Source: JBBIRM01 sp037441765 (GTDB lineage: Bacteria > Desulfobacterota > BSN033 > UBA1163). Taken from it: 20,362 bases of DNA. The position numbers and the translations under genes are program-made. Below, in pieces: positions 7,291 to 14,181 of the stretch. Each line of letters begins with the position of its first letter. Within the stretch, counting starts at the first letter, position 1. The notes under the pieces are model-generated. The model did no database searches and had not been told where the DNA came from. It worked only from the letters and a program-made list of their open reading frames with translations. The stretch spans positions 1 to 20,362 of the forward strand of contig JBBIRM010000038.1 of assembly GCA_037441765.1 (NCBI GenBank), given 5' to 3'.

Positions 7291-8337
7291 ATGAAAAAAC
7301 GTCTAAAAGAACTGGCGGAGTTGGTAGGGGGGACAATCATTGGGGACGGTGAGGTGGAGATCTCAGGGGTAGGTTCAATTGAAGAGGCTCGTCCTGGAGA
7401 GATCACTTTCATCGCTCACCCCAAATATCTCCCAAAAATGGAGAAGAGCCAGGCATCTGCCATAATCGTCTCAAAAGAGGTGACCCAGGCCCCTAAACCC
7501 TTACTCTGCGTTGCCAATCCATACCTGGCCTTTATAAAAGTTCTTCATCTCTTTTTTCAAAAGGTCTATCAACCAAAGGGGATAGACCCTATGGCCTGGA
7601 TAAGCCATACTGCAGTTTTGGGAAAGGATTTGACCATTTACCCCTTTGTCTACATAGGGGAAAGATGTGAAATTAAAGACCGTGTAATCCTTTACCCAGG
7701 CGTCTATGTGGGTGAGGAGTCAATCATTGATGAAGACTCCATCCTCTATCCAAACGTGTCCATTTATCCCAAAACGATCATTGGAAAACGGGTTATCCTT
7801 CACAGTGGGGTCGTGGTGGGAAGCGATGGATTTGGGTATGTCAAAGATGGGAAGAGGAATATTAAGATTCCTCAGGTGGGGAGGGTTGTCATTGAGGACG
7901 ATGTGGAGGTTGGGGCCAATACAACAATTGATCGAGCCACCCTTGGAGAGACCATTATTCGGAGAGGGGTGAAGATCGATAATCTGGTTCAGGTGGCCCA
8001 TAATGTAGTGATTGGAGAGGATTCGATCATTGTTGCACAGGTTGGTATTTCGGGCTCAACAAAGATTGGGAGCAATGTCACTCTGGCAGGGCAGGTGGGC
8101 GTTGTGGACCATGTGGAGATTGGTGATAATGTCATTGTAGGGGCACAATCCGGGGTGGCCTATGATCTTGCTCCAAATCAGGCCTATACTGGAAGCCCGC
8201 CCCTTCCTCACCGGGAATTTTTAAGAGCAATCTCTGTATTTCCCAAATTGCCTGAGATGAGAAAGACCTTGCTTGATGTAGAAAGACGTTTGGCAAAGAT
8301 CGAAAGCCAACTCAATTTAGAAGGGAAGGAGAAATAG
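7291..8337 (+). CDS. lpxD: UDP-3-O-(3-hydroxyacyl)glucosamine N-acyltransferase LpxD
   Basis: Third enzyme of lipid A synthesis; it adds a 3-hydroxyacyl chain from acyl carrier protein to the 2-amino group of UDP-3-O-acylglucosamine in the cytosol. The 348 residues match the family (about 340-350). An N-terminal uridine-binding domain (about 1-100, with SGVGSIEEARPGEITF) leads into a left-handed beta-helix of hexapeptide repeats (about 105-290), with the conserved GSDGFGY at 177-183 and the catalytic His237 in QVAHNVVIG. A C-terminal helix (about 308-345) closes it. Start ATG 7291 has AAAGG seven bases before it. The stop TAG is directly followed by the fabZ ATG with no gap, so the two are probably coupled. 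If the organism makes amide-rich lipid A, this enzyme would be unaffected, unlike LpxA. Confidence 0.96.
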   Translation: MKKRLKELAELVGGTIIGDGEVEISGVGSIEEARPGEITFIAHPKYLPKMEKSQASAIIVSKEVTQAPKPLLCVANPYLAFIKVLHLFFQKVYQPKGIDPMAWISHTAVLGKDLTIYPFVYIGERCEIKDRVILYPGVYVGEESIIDEDSILYPNVSIYPKTIIGKRVILHSGVVVGSDGFGYVKDGKRNIKIPQVGRVVIEDDVEVGANTTIDRATLGETIIRRGVKIDNLVQVAHNVVIGEDSIIVAQVGISGSTKIGSNVTLAGQVGVVDHVEIGDNVIVGAQSGVAYDLAPNQAYTGSPPLPHREFLRAISVFPKLPEMRKTLLDVERRLAKIESQLNLEGKEK

Positions 8338-8778
8338 ATGATCGATATCAATGAAATCATGAAGATCTTACCCCATTCCTACCCCTTCCTTTTAGTGGAT
8401 CGGATTTTAGAGATCGAGCCAGGCAAGAGGGTGGTGGGTATCAAGAATGTGACTTACAATGAGCCCTTCTTCCCAGGGCATTTTCCTACAAGGCCCATTA
8501 TGCCAGGTGTCCTCATTGTTGAAGCACTTGCCCAGGCTGCGGGGATGCTTGTCTTTAAATCCTTGCCCGAGGAGAAACATAAGCTTCCTGTCTATTTTCT
8601 AGGGATTGATAATGTCCGATTCAGAAAGCCTGTCATCCCAGGGGATCAACTTCGTCTTGAATGTGAGATTACAAAGCACCGCCAATCGATCTGGGGATTT
8701 AAAGGAAAGGCCTTTGTGGAGGACAAATTGGTGGCCGAGGCAGACCTTTTAGCTATGATTGAAGAGGGGGGAAGATGA
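8338..8778 (+). CDS. fabZ: 3-hydroxyacyl-[ACP] dehydratase FabZ
   Basis: Hot-dog-fold dehydratase that removes water from 3-hydroxyacyl-ACP in fatty acid elongation. The 146 residues match the family. The catalytic His48 is in PFFPGHFP and Glu62 in MPGVLIVEALAQ, in the usual positions. It competes with LpxA and LpxD for the same 3-hydroxyacyl-ACP pool, which explains its classic place between lpxD and lpxA and lets fatty acid and lipid A flux be balanced. The start abuts the lpxD stop, and the ATGA overlap with lpxA (8775-8778) means tight translational coupling. Confidence 0.97.
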   Translation: MIDINEIMKILPHSYPFLLVDRILEIEPGKRVVGIKNVTYNEPFFPGHFPTRPIMPGVLIVEALAQAAGMLVFKSLPEEKHKLPVYFLGIDNVRFRKPVIPGDQLRLECEITKHRQSIWGFKGKAFVEDKLVAEADLLAMIEEGGR

Positions 8779-9551
8779 TTCATCCAACTACAATTGTCGA
8801 TCCGAAGGCTGAAATTGGAAACGAAGTTGATATTGGCCCCTTTGGATTAATTGAGAAAGGGGTCATCATCGGCGATGGTACAAAGATTGGTTCCCATGTT
8901 GTCATCCGAGAGGGAACCAAGATTGGGAAGGGATGTCAGATCTTTCAGTTTGCCTCCATTGGAGAGGCTCCCCAAGCGGTGTTCTATAAAGGAGAGAAGA
9001 CCTCCCTCATTATTGGCGATAATAATATCATTAGAGAATTTGTCACCCTACATCGGGGAACCATACAAGGTGGAGGAAAGACAGTTATCGGGAATAATAA
9101 TTTCTTTATGGCTTACTCCCATGTGGCTCACGATTGCCAGATTGGGAATCAGGTGGTCATGGCTAACGGAGCGACTTTGGGGGGTCATATTCTGATTGAA
9201 GATTATGCCATCATTGGTGGACTGGTCGCAGTCCATCAATTCTGTCGGATTGGGGCTCACTCCTTCATTGGTGGTGTTTCTGGTGTCCTTCTCGATATCC
9301 CCCCTTATACCTTGGCCCAAGGAGCCCCAACCAAACTCTATGGCCTCAACACCGTTGGTCTCAAACGCCACCGCTTCTCCCCAGAGACCATCAGGGCCTT
9401 GAAGAAGGCTTACCGAATTATTTTTCGTTCGGGTTTGACCTTGGAAAAGGCATTGAAGACCATCGAGGAGGATGATGGAATTTACCAAACGCCAGAGGTG
9501 CGACATCTTATCGAGTTCATCCAGCATTCAAAGAGGGGGATCAATCGTTAA
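8775..9551 (+). CDS. lpxA: UDP-GlcNAc (or UDP-GlcNAc3N) O/N-acyltransferase LpxA
   Basis: First enzyme of lipid A synthesis; it moves a 3-hydroxyacyl chain from ACP to position 3 of UDP-GlcNAc. The 258 residues match E. coli (262). Hexapeptide repeats (I-G-x-x-x pattern) fill about residues 1-185 and a helical C-terminal domain follows (GLKRHRFSPETIRALKKAYR). The catalytic His119 is in SHVAHDCQIG, equivalent to E. coli His125. The segment HQFCRIGAHSFIGGVSGV (154-171) surrounds the acyl-chain ruler; chain length cannot be judged by eye. Because the next gene resembles a UDP-sugar 3-dehydrogenase, this LpxA may prefer the 3-amino sugar and form an amide instead of an ester; that is inference and depends on the pocket residues. 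Confidence 0.96.
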   Translation: MIHPTTIVDPKAEIGNEVDIGPFGLIEKGVIIGDGTKIGSHVVIREGTKIGKGCQIFQFASIGEAPQAVFYKGEKTSLIIGDNNIIREFVTLHRGTIQGGGKTVIGNNNFFMAYSHVAHDCQIGNQVVMANGATLGGHILIEDYAIIGGLVAVHQFCRIGAHSFIGGVSGVLLDIPPYTLAQGAPTKLYGLNTVGLKRHRFSPETIRALKKAYRIIFRSGLTLEKALKTIEEDDGIYQTPEVRHLIEFIQHSKRGINR

Positions 9552-10505
9552 GTGAGGAAGATCCAAGTCGGTGTGATCGGCGTTGGTTACTTCGGCCAAT
9601 TCCATGCAGAGAAGTACGCAAAGATGAGAGGAGTGGAATTGGTAGGGGTGGTGGATATCGATGCCAATCGAGCCAGAGAGGTTGCGAAAAGGTATCGCAC
9701 CCAGCCCTTTCTCCATTACTCAGAACTTTTTGGCAAAGTTCAGGCGGTCAGCATCACCGTTCCTACCCCCTTACACTATTGTATTGCGAAGGATTTCTTC
9801 CTTCAGGGAGTCGATGTCCTCTTAGAGAAACCCATTGCGAACAGTCTGGAAGAGGCGGATGAATTGGTTGAACTTGCTCGGTCCAGAGGATTGATTCTTC
9901 AGATCGGACATCTTGAACGATTTAATGGGGCCTTTTTGGCTGTAGAAAGAATTGCCCACAATCCCAGGCTCATTGAAACTCATCGTCTGGGTCCTTTTTC
10001 AGGAAGGGGAGGGGAGGTAAATGTTGTATTAGATTTAATGATCCACGATATTGACATCGCCTTAAGTTTAATAAACTCAAGGGTTAAAGAGATACGTGCG
10101 AAGGGGGGTGCAATTCTGACCAGATCTTTTGATGTGGCCCAAGCCTGGATCGAATTTGAGAATGGGTGCATAGCAAACTTAACCGCAAGCCGTGTCTCAG
10201 AAGAGAAGGTTCGTAAGACCTGGATATTCCAACCAAATAGAATTCTCACCATAGATTTCCTCTCCCAAAAGGCATTTATTTCAAAAAAGGCCCCCTCTTA
10301 TAGAAAATCCCATCCATATCCTTCTATGCTTACCAGGGAGATTCCTGTTAAAAAGAACGACCATCTGGAGGTGGAGATTGCTTCCTTTCTCCATAGCGTA
10401 AGAAACCGAGAATGCGCCCGTGTCTCAGGTTGGGATGGGAGGATGGCACTGGATGTGGCCTTCCAGATCATCCGGAAGATGGAAGAAGCCGATGGAAGAG
10501 GGTGA
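9552..10505 (+). CDS. Gfo/Idh/MocA-family NAD(P)-dependent oxidoreductase, GnnA-like position
   Basis: Soluble sugar dehydrogenase family protein of 317 residues. The N-terminal Rossmann domain has VIGVGYFGQFH (9-19), with its GxGxxG at 10-15, and the acidic residue after strand 2 (VVDID, 33-37) suggests NAD(H) preference. The family EKP motif is at 92-94, and DLMIHDIDI (161-169) gives the His-Asp pair expected in the active site. It starts at GTG directly after the lpxA stop and lies just before lpxB. From memory, gnnA in Acidithiobacillus ferrooxidans is a member of this family in the same lpxA-lpxB region; it oxidises the 3-hydroxyl of UDP-GlcNAc before GnnB adds an amine. No GnnB-type aminotransferase is visible here, so the role is open: GnnA with a distant partner, or another nucleotide-sugar step. 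It is not LpxI or LpxH. Confidence 0.85.
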   Translation: MRKIQVGVIGVGYFGQFHAEKYAKMRGVELVGVVDIDANRAREVAKRYRTQPFLHYSELFGKVQAVSITVPTPLHYCIAKDFFLQGVDVLLEKPIANSLEEADELVELARSRGLILQIGHLERFNGAFLAVERIAHNPRLIETHRLGPFSGRGGEVNVVLDLMIHDIDIALSLINSRVKEIRAKGGAILTRSFDVAQAWIEFENGCIANLTASRVSEEKVRKTWIFQPNRILTIDFLSQKAFISKKAPSYRKSHPYPSMLTREIPVKKNDHLEVEIASFLHSVRNRECARVSGWDGRMALDVAFQIIRKMEEADGRG

Positions 10506-10521
10506 ACCTCAAGAGTGACTG

Positions 10522-11667
10522 ATGAAATCTAAGAAAGTCTTACTTGTAGCAGGAGAAGTTTCAGGAGATCTTTTAGGTTCCCATCTGGTGGAAGCAATCC
10601 ATGAGATCGATCCTGAAGTAATGTTCTTTGGGGTGGGTGGTGAGGGTTTAAAAAAAAGGGGGATGAAGATCCTTTACCCCTCTCAATTGCTTGCGGTTGT
10701 TGGACTGACTGAGGTCTTTTTAAAACTTCGTAAGATTCTAAGAGCACTTAAGATCCTTAAACAATCTCTGGAGGGGGAGAGACCCGATTTGGTGATCTTA
10801 ATCGATTTTCCTGACTTTAACCTACGGCTTGCAAAAATCGCTCACCGTAAGGGAATCCCTGTCCTGTATTATGTGAGCCCTCAAGTTTGGGCCTGGAGAA
10901 GGGGCAGGGTGAAGTTGATCTCACGGTGTGTAAAAAAAATGCTGGTTCTTTTTCCTTTTGAACTCTCTTTCTACGAAAGGGAAGGAGTAGATGTCGAATG
11001 GGTGGGTCATCCTTTGATCGATATTGTAACCCCTAAGATTTCCAAAGAGGAGGCCTATAAACAGTTTGGTCTTGACCCAGAGCGAAGAACAGTTGCCTTA
11101 TTGCCAGGAAGCAGGAAAAAAGAGGTGGAGAGGCTTCTGCCTCCCCTTCTTGAGGCAAGCCGTGTCCTATATGATGAAATCCCAGACCTCCAATTCATTA
11201 TCCCTCTTGCACATGGCATTTGCATAAGGGGGCTTTTGGGGAGAGAACCCCTCTCTTTTCCCTTAAAGGTGGTGGAGGGCGCAACCTATGATGTGATGAA
11301 CCTCTCCGAACTTTTAATCACTGCCTCAGGAACGGCAACCCTTGAAGGAGCCATCTTGGGAAAACCCATGGTCATTATCTATAAACTCTCGAGGCTCTCT
11401 TATTGGGTTGGTAGGATGCTCGTCGAGGTGGATCACATCGGTCTAGTCAATCTCGTCGCTGAAAAGCGAATTGTCCCAGAATTGATCCAGGATGAGGCCA
11501 ATCCCAAGAGAATTGCGGAGGAGGCCTTTCGGATTTTAAAAGATCCTATCTATCGACAAAAAATGGTAGAATTGATCAATGGGGTGCGGAAGCGACTTGG
11601 AGAGCCTGGGGCCTCCAGGAGAGCTGCAAGGATCGTCTACTCCATGCTCCATAAAGGAGAGGCTTGA
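10522..11667 (+). CDS. lpxB: Lipid-A-disaccharide synthase LpxB
   Basis: Peripheral membrane glycosyltransferase (GT19) that joins UDP-2,3-diacylglucosamine and lipid X into the lipid A disaccharide. Length 381 matches E. coli (382). Motifs seen: GEVSGDLLGSHL (11-22), LIDFPDFNLRLAK (93-105), YYVSPQVWAWRRGR (116-129), GHPLID (162-167), LLPGSRKKEV (193-202) and the donor-site SGTATLEGAILGKP further on. The start ATG 10522 lacks a strong ribosome site (only AAGAGTGA just upstream), and the 16-bp gap after the oxidoreductase suggests coupling. Its lipid X substrate requires a UDP-2,3-diacylglucosamine hydrolase that is not encoded in this window. Confidence 0.96.
   Translation: MKSKKVLLVAGEVSGDLLGSHLVEAIHEIDPEVMFFGVGGEGLKKRGMKILYPSQLLAVVGLTEVFLKLRKILRALKILKQSLEGERPDLVILIDFPDFNLRLAKIAHRKGIPVLYYVSPQVWAWRRGRVKLISRCVKKMLVLFPFELSFYEREGVDVEWVGHPLIDIVTPKISKEEAYKQFGLDPERRTVALLPGSRKKEVERLLPPLLEASRVLYDEIPDLQFIIPLAHGICIRGLLGREPLSFPLKVVEGATYDVMNLSELLITASGTATLEGAILGKPMVIIYKLSRLSYWVGRMLVEVDHIGLVNLVAEKRIVPELIQDEANPKRIAEEAFRILKDPIYRQKMVELINGVRKRLGEPGASRRAARIVYSMLHKGEA
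11653..11660 (+). promoter_or_regulatory. Shine-Dalgarno that decides the msbA start
   Basis: AAAGGAGA inside the end of lpxB, with 8 bases before ATG 11669. The msbA frame stays open back to an ATG at 11579, but that would add 30 residues without family resemblance, overlapping lpxB. Confidence 0.75.
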
Positions 11668-11668
11668 T

Positions 11669-13432
11669 ATGTCTCTTTATCGTCGGCTCTTAGAGATGGT
11701 AAAGCCTTACTGGATGAAGTTGGCACTGGCCATGCTCTGCATGATTATTGTCTCTCTTCTTACCGCTGCTCAGGCATTCCTTGTCCAGCCTGCCCTGGAC
11801 GATGTCTTTCTAAAGAAAGATAAGGTGATGCTCTTCCTTCTCCCCATTGCAATTATCCTGCTCTTTCTCCTCAAAGGGGTTTTTGATTATGGACAGGCCT
11901 ATCTAATGAACTATGTAGGCTTAAAGATTGTAGCCGATATGAGAGAGAAGTTATACAATCATCTCCAAAATCTTTCCCTCTCCTTTTTCACCAAAACCCC
12001 TACCGGTGTCTTAATCTCGAGGATCACAAACGATGTTAACCTTATCCAGGGTTCTGTTTCCAATGCCATCACTGGATTGATCAAGGACATCTTCACCATA
12101 CTTGGCCTCACAGGGGTGGTTTTTTACCGAAACTGGAAACTTGCCCTAATAGCATATCTCATCTTCCCTTTGGCCATAATCCCCATAAAGGAGTTTGGAA
12201 AGAGGCTCCGGAAGTTTAGCAGAAAAGGGCAGGTTCGAATGGGTTCTCTCACAACCTTCCTCCATGAAACCATCACTGGAAACAGAATCGTGAAGGCCTT
12301 CAACATGGAAGACTATGAGAGGCGGAGGTTTTCTGCAGAAAATTATCGCTTCTTCAAAACCATACTTAAACGTGTAAAGATCAGAGCGCTTTCCCATCCC
12401 TTGATGGAGTTTCTTGGTGGAATTGGGGTGGCACTCATCATATGGACAGGAGGCTACAGTGTGATTAAGGGAGAGGTCACTCCAGGGACCTTCTTCTCTT
12501 TCATGACCGCTTTACTGATGCTCTATAATCCTATCAGGGATTTGAGCAAGGTCAACCTTGAGATTCAAGAGGGCCTGGCTGCTGCAGCCCGTGTCTTTGA
12601 ACTCCTTGATATTTCTCCGGAAATCAAGGATGAGGATGGAGCTATTCCACTGCCACCTGTCTCAAAAGGGATTGAATTCAGAAAGGTCAACTTCAAATAT
12701 GATGATGAGATGGTTCTCAAAGACATCAACCTCTCTGTAAAGGTTGGGGAGGTTGTTGCCATTGTTGGAATGAGTGGGGCAGGGAAGACATCTCTCGTCA
12801 ACCTTCTCCCCCGATTCTATGATGTTGAGGATGGAGAGGTTTTGATAGATGGGTATGACATCCGAAAGGTTACCCTTCGATCATTAAGGGAACAGATCGG
12901 GCTGGTCACTCAGCAGACGATCCTTTTTAATGATTCGGTAAAGAATAATATTGCCTATGGAAGCCTTGGCCGCTCGGAAAAGGAGATTATTGAGGCAGCA
13001 ATTGCAGCCAATGCTCACGATTTCATTCAGCGTCTTCCGCAGGGTTATGAGACGATTATTGGAGAGCAGGGGGTAAAACTTTCAGGGGGAGAGCGACAGA
13101 GAATATCCATTGCAAGGGCCATCTTAAAGAATGCTCCGATCCTCATCCTGGATGAGGCCACCTCCTCGCTTGACTCCGATTCAGAGGCAGAAGTCCAAAA
13201 GGCCTTAGAGCAGTTGATGAAGGGAAGAACGGTCTTTGTTATTGCCCATCGGCTCTCGACCATTCGCAATGCCCATCGGATTATTGTTCTTTCAGAAGGT
13301 CGTATTGTTGAGGAAGGGACACATGAGGAATTAATGGCCTTGGGTGGGGAGTACAGAAGACTTTACGATCTTCAGTTTAAGGACGATGGGGTCAGGGTAT
13401 GGAAGGGGCCAAAGGTAAAGAAGGTTTACTAA
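11669..13432 (+). CDS. msbA: Lipid A export ABC transporter MsbA
   Basis: Inner-membrane half-transporter that, as a homodimer, flips core-lipid A to the periplasmic leaflet. From ATG 11669 it has 587 residues, close to E. coli (582). Residues about 15-310 hold six membrane helices of the type IV exporter fold, including the family segment LSFFTKTPTGVLISRITND (104-122). The nucleotide-binding domain holds Walker A GMSGAGKTS (367-375), Q-loop VTQQ (413-416), signature LSGGERQR (471-478), Walker B ILILDEATSSLD (491-502) and His527. All catalytic residues are present. The C-terminal tail (about 571-587) is short and basic. It starts one base after the lpxB stop, so the two are coupled. MsbA and generic multidrug exporters share this fold; the lipid A neighbours make MsbA the better call. 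Confidence 0.93.
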   Translation: MSLYRRLLEMVKPYWMKLALAMLCMIIVSLLTAAQAFLVQPALDDVFLKKDKVMLFLLPIAIILLFLLKGVFDYGQAYLMNYVGLKIVADMREKLYNHLQNLSLSFFTKTPTGVLISRITNDVNLIQGSVSNAITGLIKDIFTILGLTGVVFYRNWKLALIAYLIFPLAIIPIKEFGKRLRKFSRKGQVRMGSLTTFLHETITGNRIVKAFNMEDYERRRFSAENYRFFKTILKRVKIRALSHPLMEFLGGIGVALIIWTGGYSVIKGEVTPGTFFSFMTALLMLYNPIRDLSKVNLEIQEGLAAAARVFELLDISPEIKDEDGAIPLPPVSKGIEFRKVNFKYDDEMVLKDINLSVKVGEVVAIVGMSGAGKTSLVNLLPRFYDVEDGEVLIDGYDIRKVTLRSLREQIGLVTQQTILFNDSVKNNIAYGSLGRSEKEIIEAAIAANAHDFIQRLPQGYETIIGEQGVKLSGGERQRISIARAILKNAPILILDEATSSLDSDSEAEVQKALEQLMKGRTVFVIAHRLSTIRNAHRIIVLSEGRIVEEGTHEELMALGGEYRRLYDLQFKDDGVRVWKGPKVKKVY

Positions 13433-13444
13433 TTTTTCAGGATT

Positions 13445-13484
13445 TAAGGGCTCTAAGGTTTTAAGGTTAAAAAAAATTTAAAAC
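13445..13484 (+). repeat. TAAGG repeats and AT-rich inverted repeat in the msbA-DUF374 gap
   Basis: The 62-bp gap has TAAGG three times (13445, 13454, 13462) at 9- and 8-base spacing. GTTTTAA (13458-13464) is the exact complement of TTAAAAC (13478-13484), giving a possible 7-bp stem with a 13-base loop. No clear promoter or terminator is seen. Confidence 0.35.
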
Positions 13485-13494
13485 AATTGAATCA

Positions 13495-14181
13495 TTGATC
13501 CTTTTTTACAAGATGTTTCTTAAAACTTTAAAAAAGAGGTTTGTTTCCTGGCTTGGTCCCTGGTTAACATATGGAGCGATAAAGCTTTTAAGTCAGACCA
13601 TCAGGATTGAAGAAGTTCACCCAGAAATTCCAAAATCGTTTTGGGAGAAAGGGATTCCTTTTATCGGTGCCTTTTGGCATGGAAGGTTACTGATGATGCC
13701 GATCGCCTATAGGGGGAGGAAGTTGAGTTTCCTTGTCTCTCCTCATCGGGATGGACAGGTGGTAGGAAAGGCCCTCAAACGATTTGGATTCAATCCAATC
13801 CCTGGCTCAACTTATCGAAAAGGTTTTTCTGCTTTCAAGAAGATGGTCAAGGCACTTGAGAATGGCTCGGATGTTGGGTTTGTTCCAGATGGGCCCAGAG
13901 GGCCTCGATGCTCTGCTCAAATCGGAGTGATAGAACTGGCCAAAAAGACAGGAAGGCCGATCATCCCACTCTCTTTCAGTGCATCGAGAAAGATGATCTT
14001 AAATACATGGGATCAATTCCTTCTTCCATACCCGTTTTCAAAAGGCGTCTTCATCTGGGGAGAACCCATTGAGGTCGACCCTAAGGCGACAAGAGACCAT
14101 CTTGAAGAAAGAAGAATTCTCTTAGAGAAGCGTCTAAATGAACTGACCGAGAAGGCGGATCACTATTTTGAAGGAAGGTGA
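13495..14181 (+). CDS. DUF374 lysophospholipid acyltransferase family protein (possible LpxJ-type lipid A late acyltransferase)
   Basis: Inner-membrane-associated acyltransferase of the LPLAT superfamily, 228 residues from TTG 13495. Conserved DUF374 blocks are visible: FWHGRLLMMP (60-69), SFLVSPHRDGQVVGKAL (78-94), FVPDGPRGPR (129-138) and TGRPIIPLSF (152-161). The hydrophobic N-terminal region (about 18-35) may anchor it. From memory, members of this family named LpxJ add secondary acyl chains to lipid A in Helicobacter and Campylobacter. Its place between msbA and waaA fits that role, and no LpxL or LpxM homologue is in the window. The start is uncertain: neither TTG 13495 nor ATG 13513 (222 residues) has a recognisable ribosome site, and the upstream spacer is AT-rich and repetitive. 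It overlaps waaA at GTGATGA-like sequence, so downstream coupling is strong. Confidence 0.85.
   Translation: MILFYKMFLKTLKKRFVSWLGPWLTYGAIKLLSQTIRIEEVHPEIPKSFWEKGIPFIGAFWHGRLLMMPIAYRGRKLSFLVSPHRDGQVVGKALKRFGFNPIPGSTYRKGFSAFKKMVKALENGSDVGFVPDGPRGPRCSAQIGVIELAKKTGRPIIPLSFSASRKMILNTWDQFLLPYPFSKGVFIWGEPIEVDPKATRDHLEERRILLEKRLNELTEKADHYFEGR

Noticed and set aside
8851..9195. 114-codon + strand frame inside lpxA
   Set aside because: Out-of-frame shadow of the LpxA beta-helix region with no domain signal.
9048..9527. 159-codon open frame on the minus strand inside lpxA
   Set aside because: Fully antisense to a well-conserved gene; its length follows from the codon pattern of the hexapeptide repeats.
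9552..10505. Reading this gene as lpxI because it lies between lpxA and lpxB
   Set aside because: The Rossmann GxGxxG, EKP and His-Asp motifs are those of a Gfo/Idh/MocA dehydrogenase; LpxI (DUF1009) has a different fold and motifs.
11579..11668. Thirty extra N-terminal codons for msbA
   Set aside because: They overlap lpxB and do not resemble an MsbA N-terminus, while ATG 11669 has a strong ribosome site and gives a normal-length protein.
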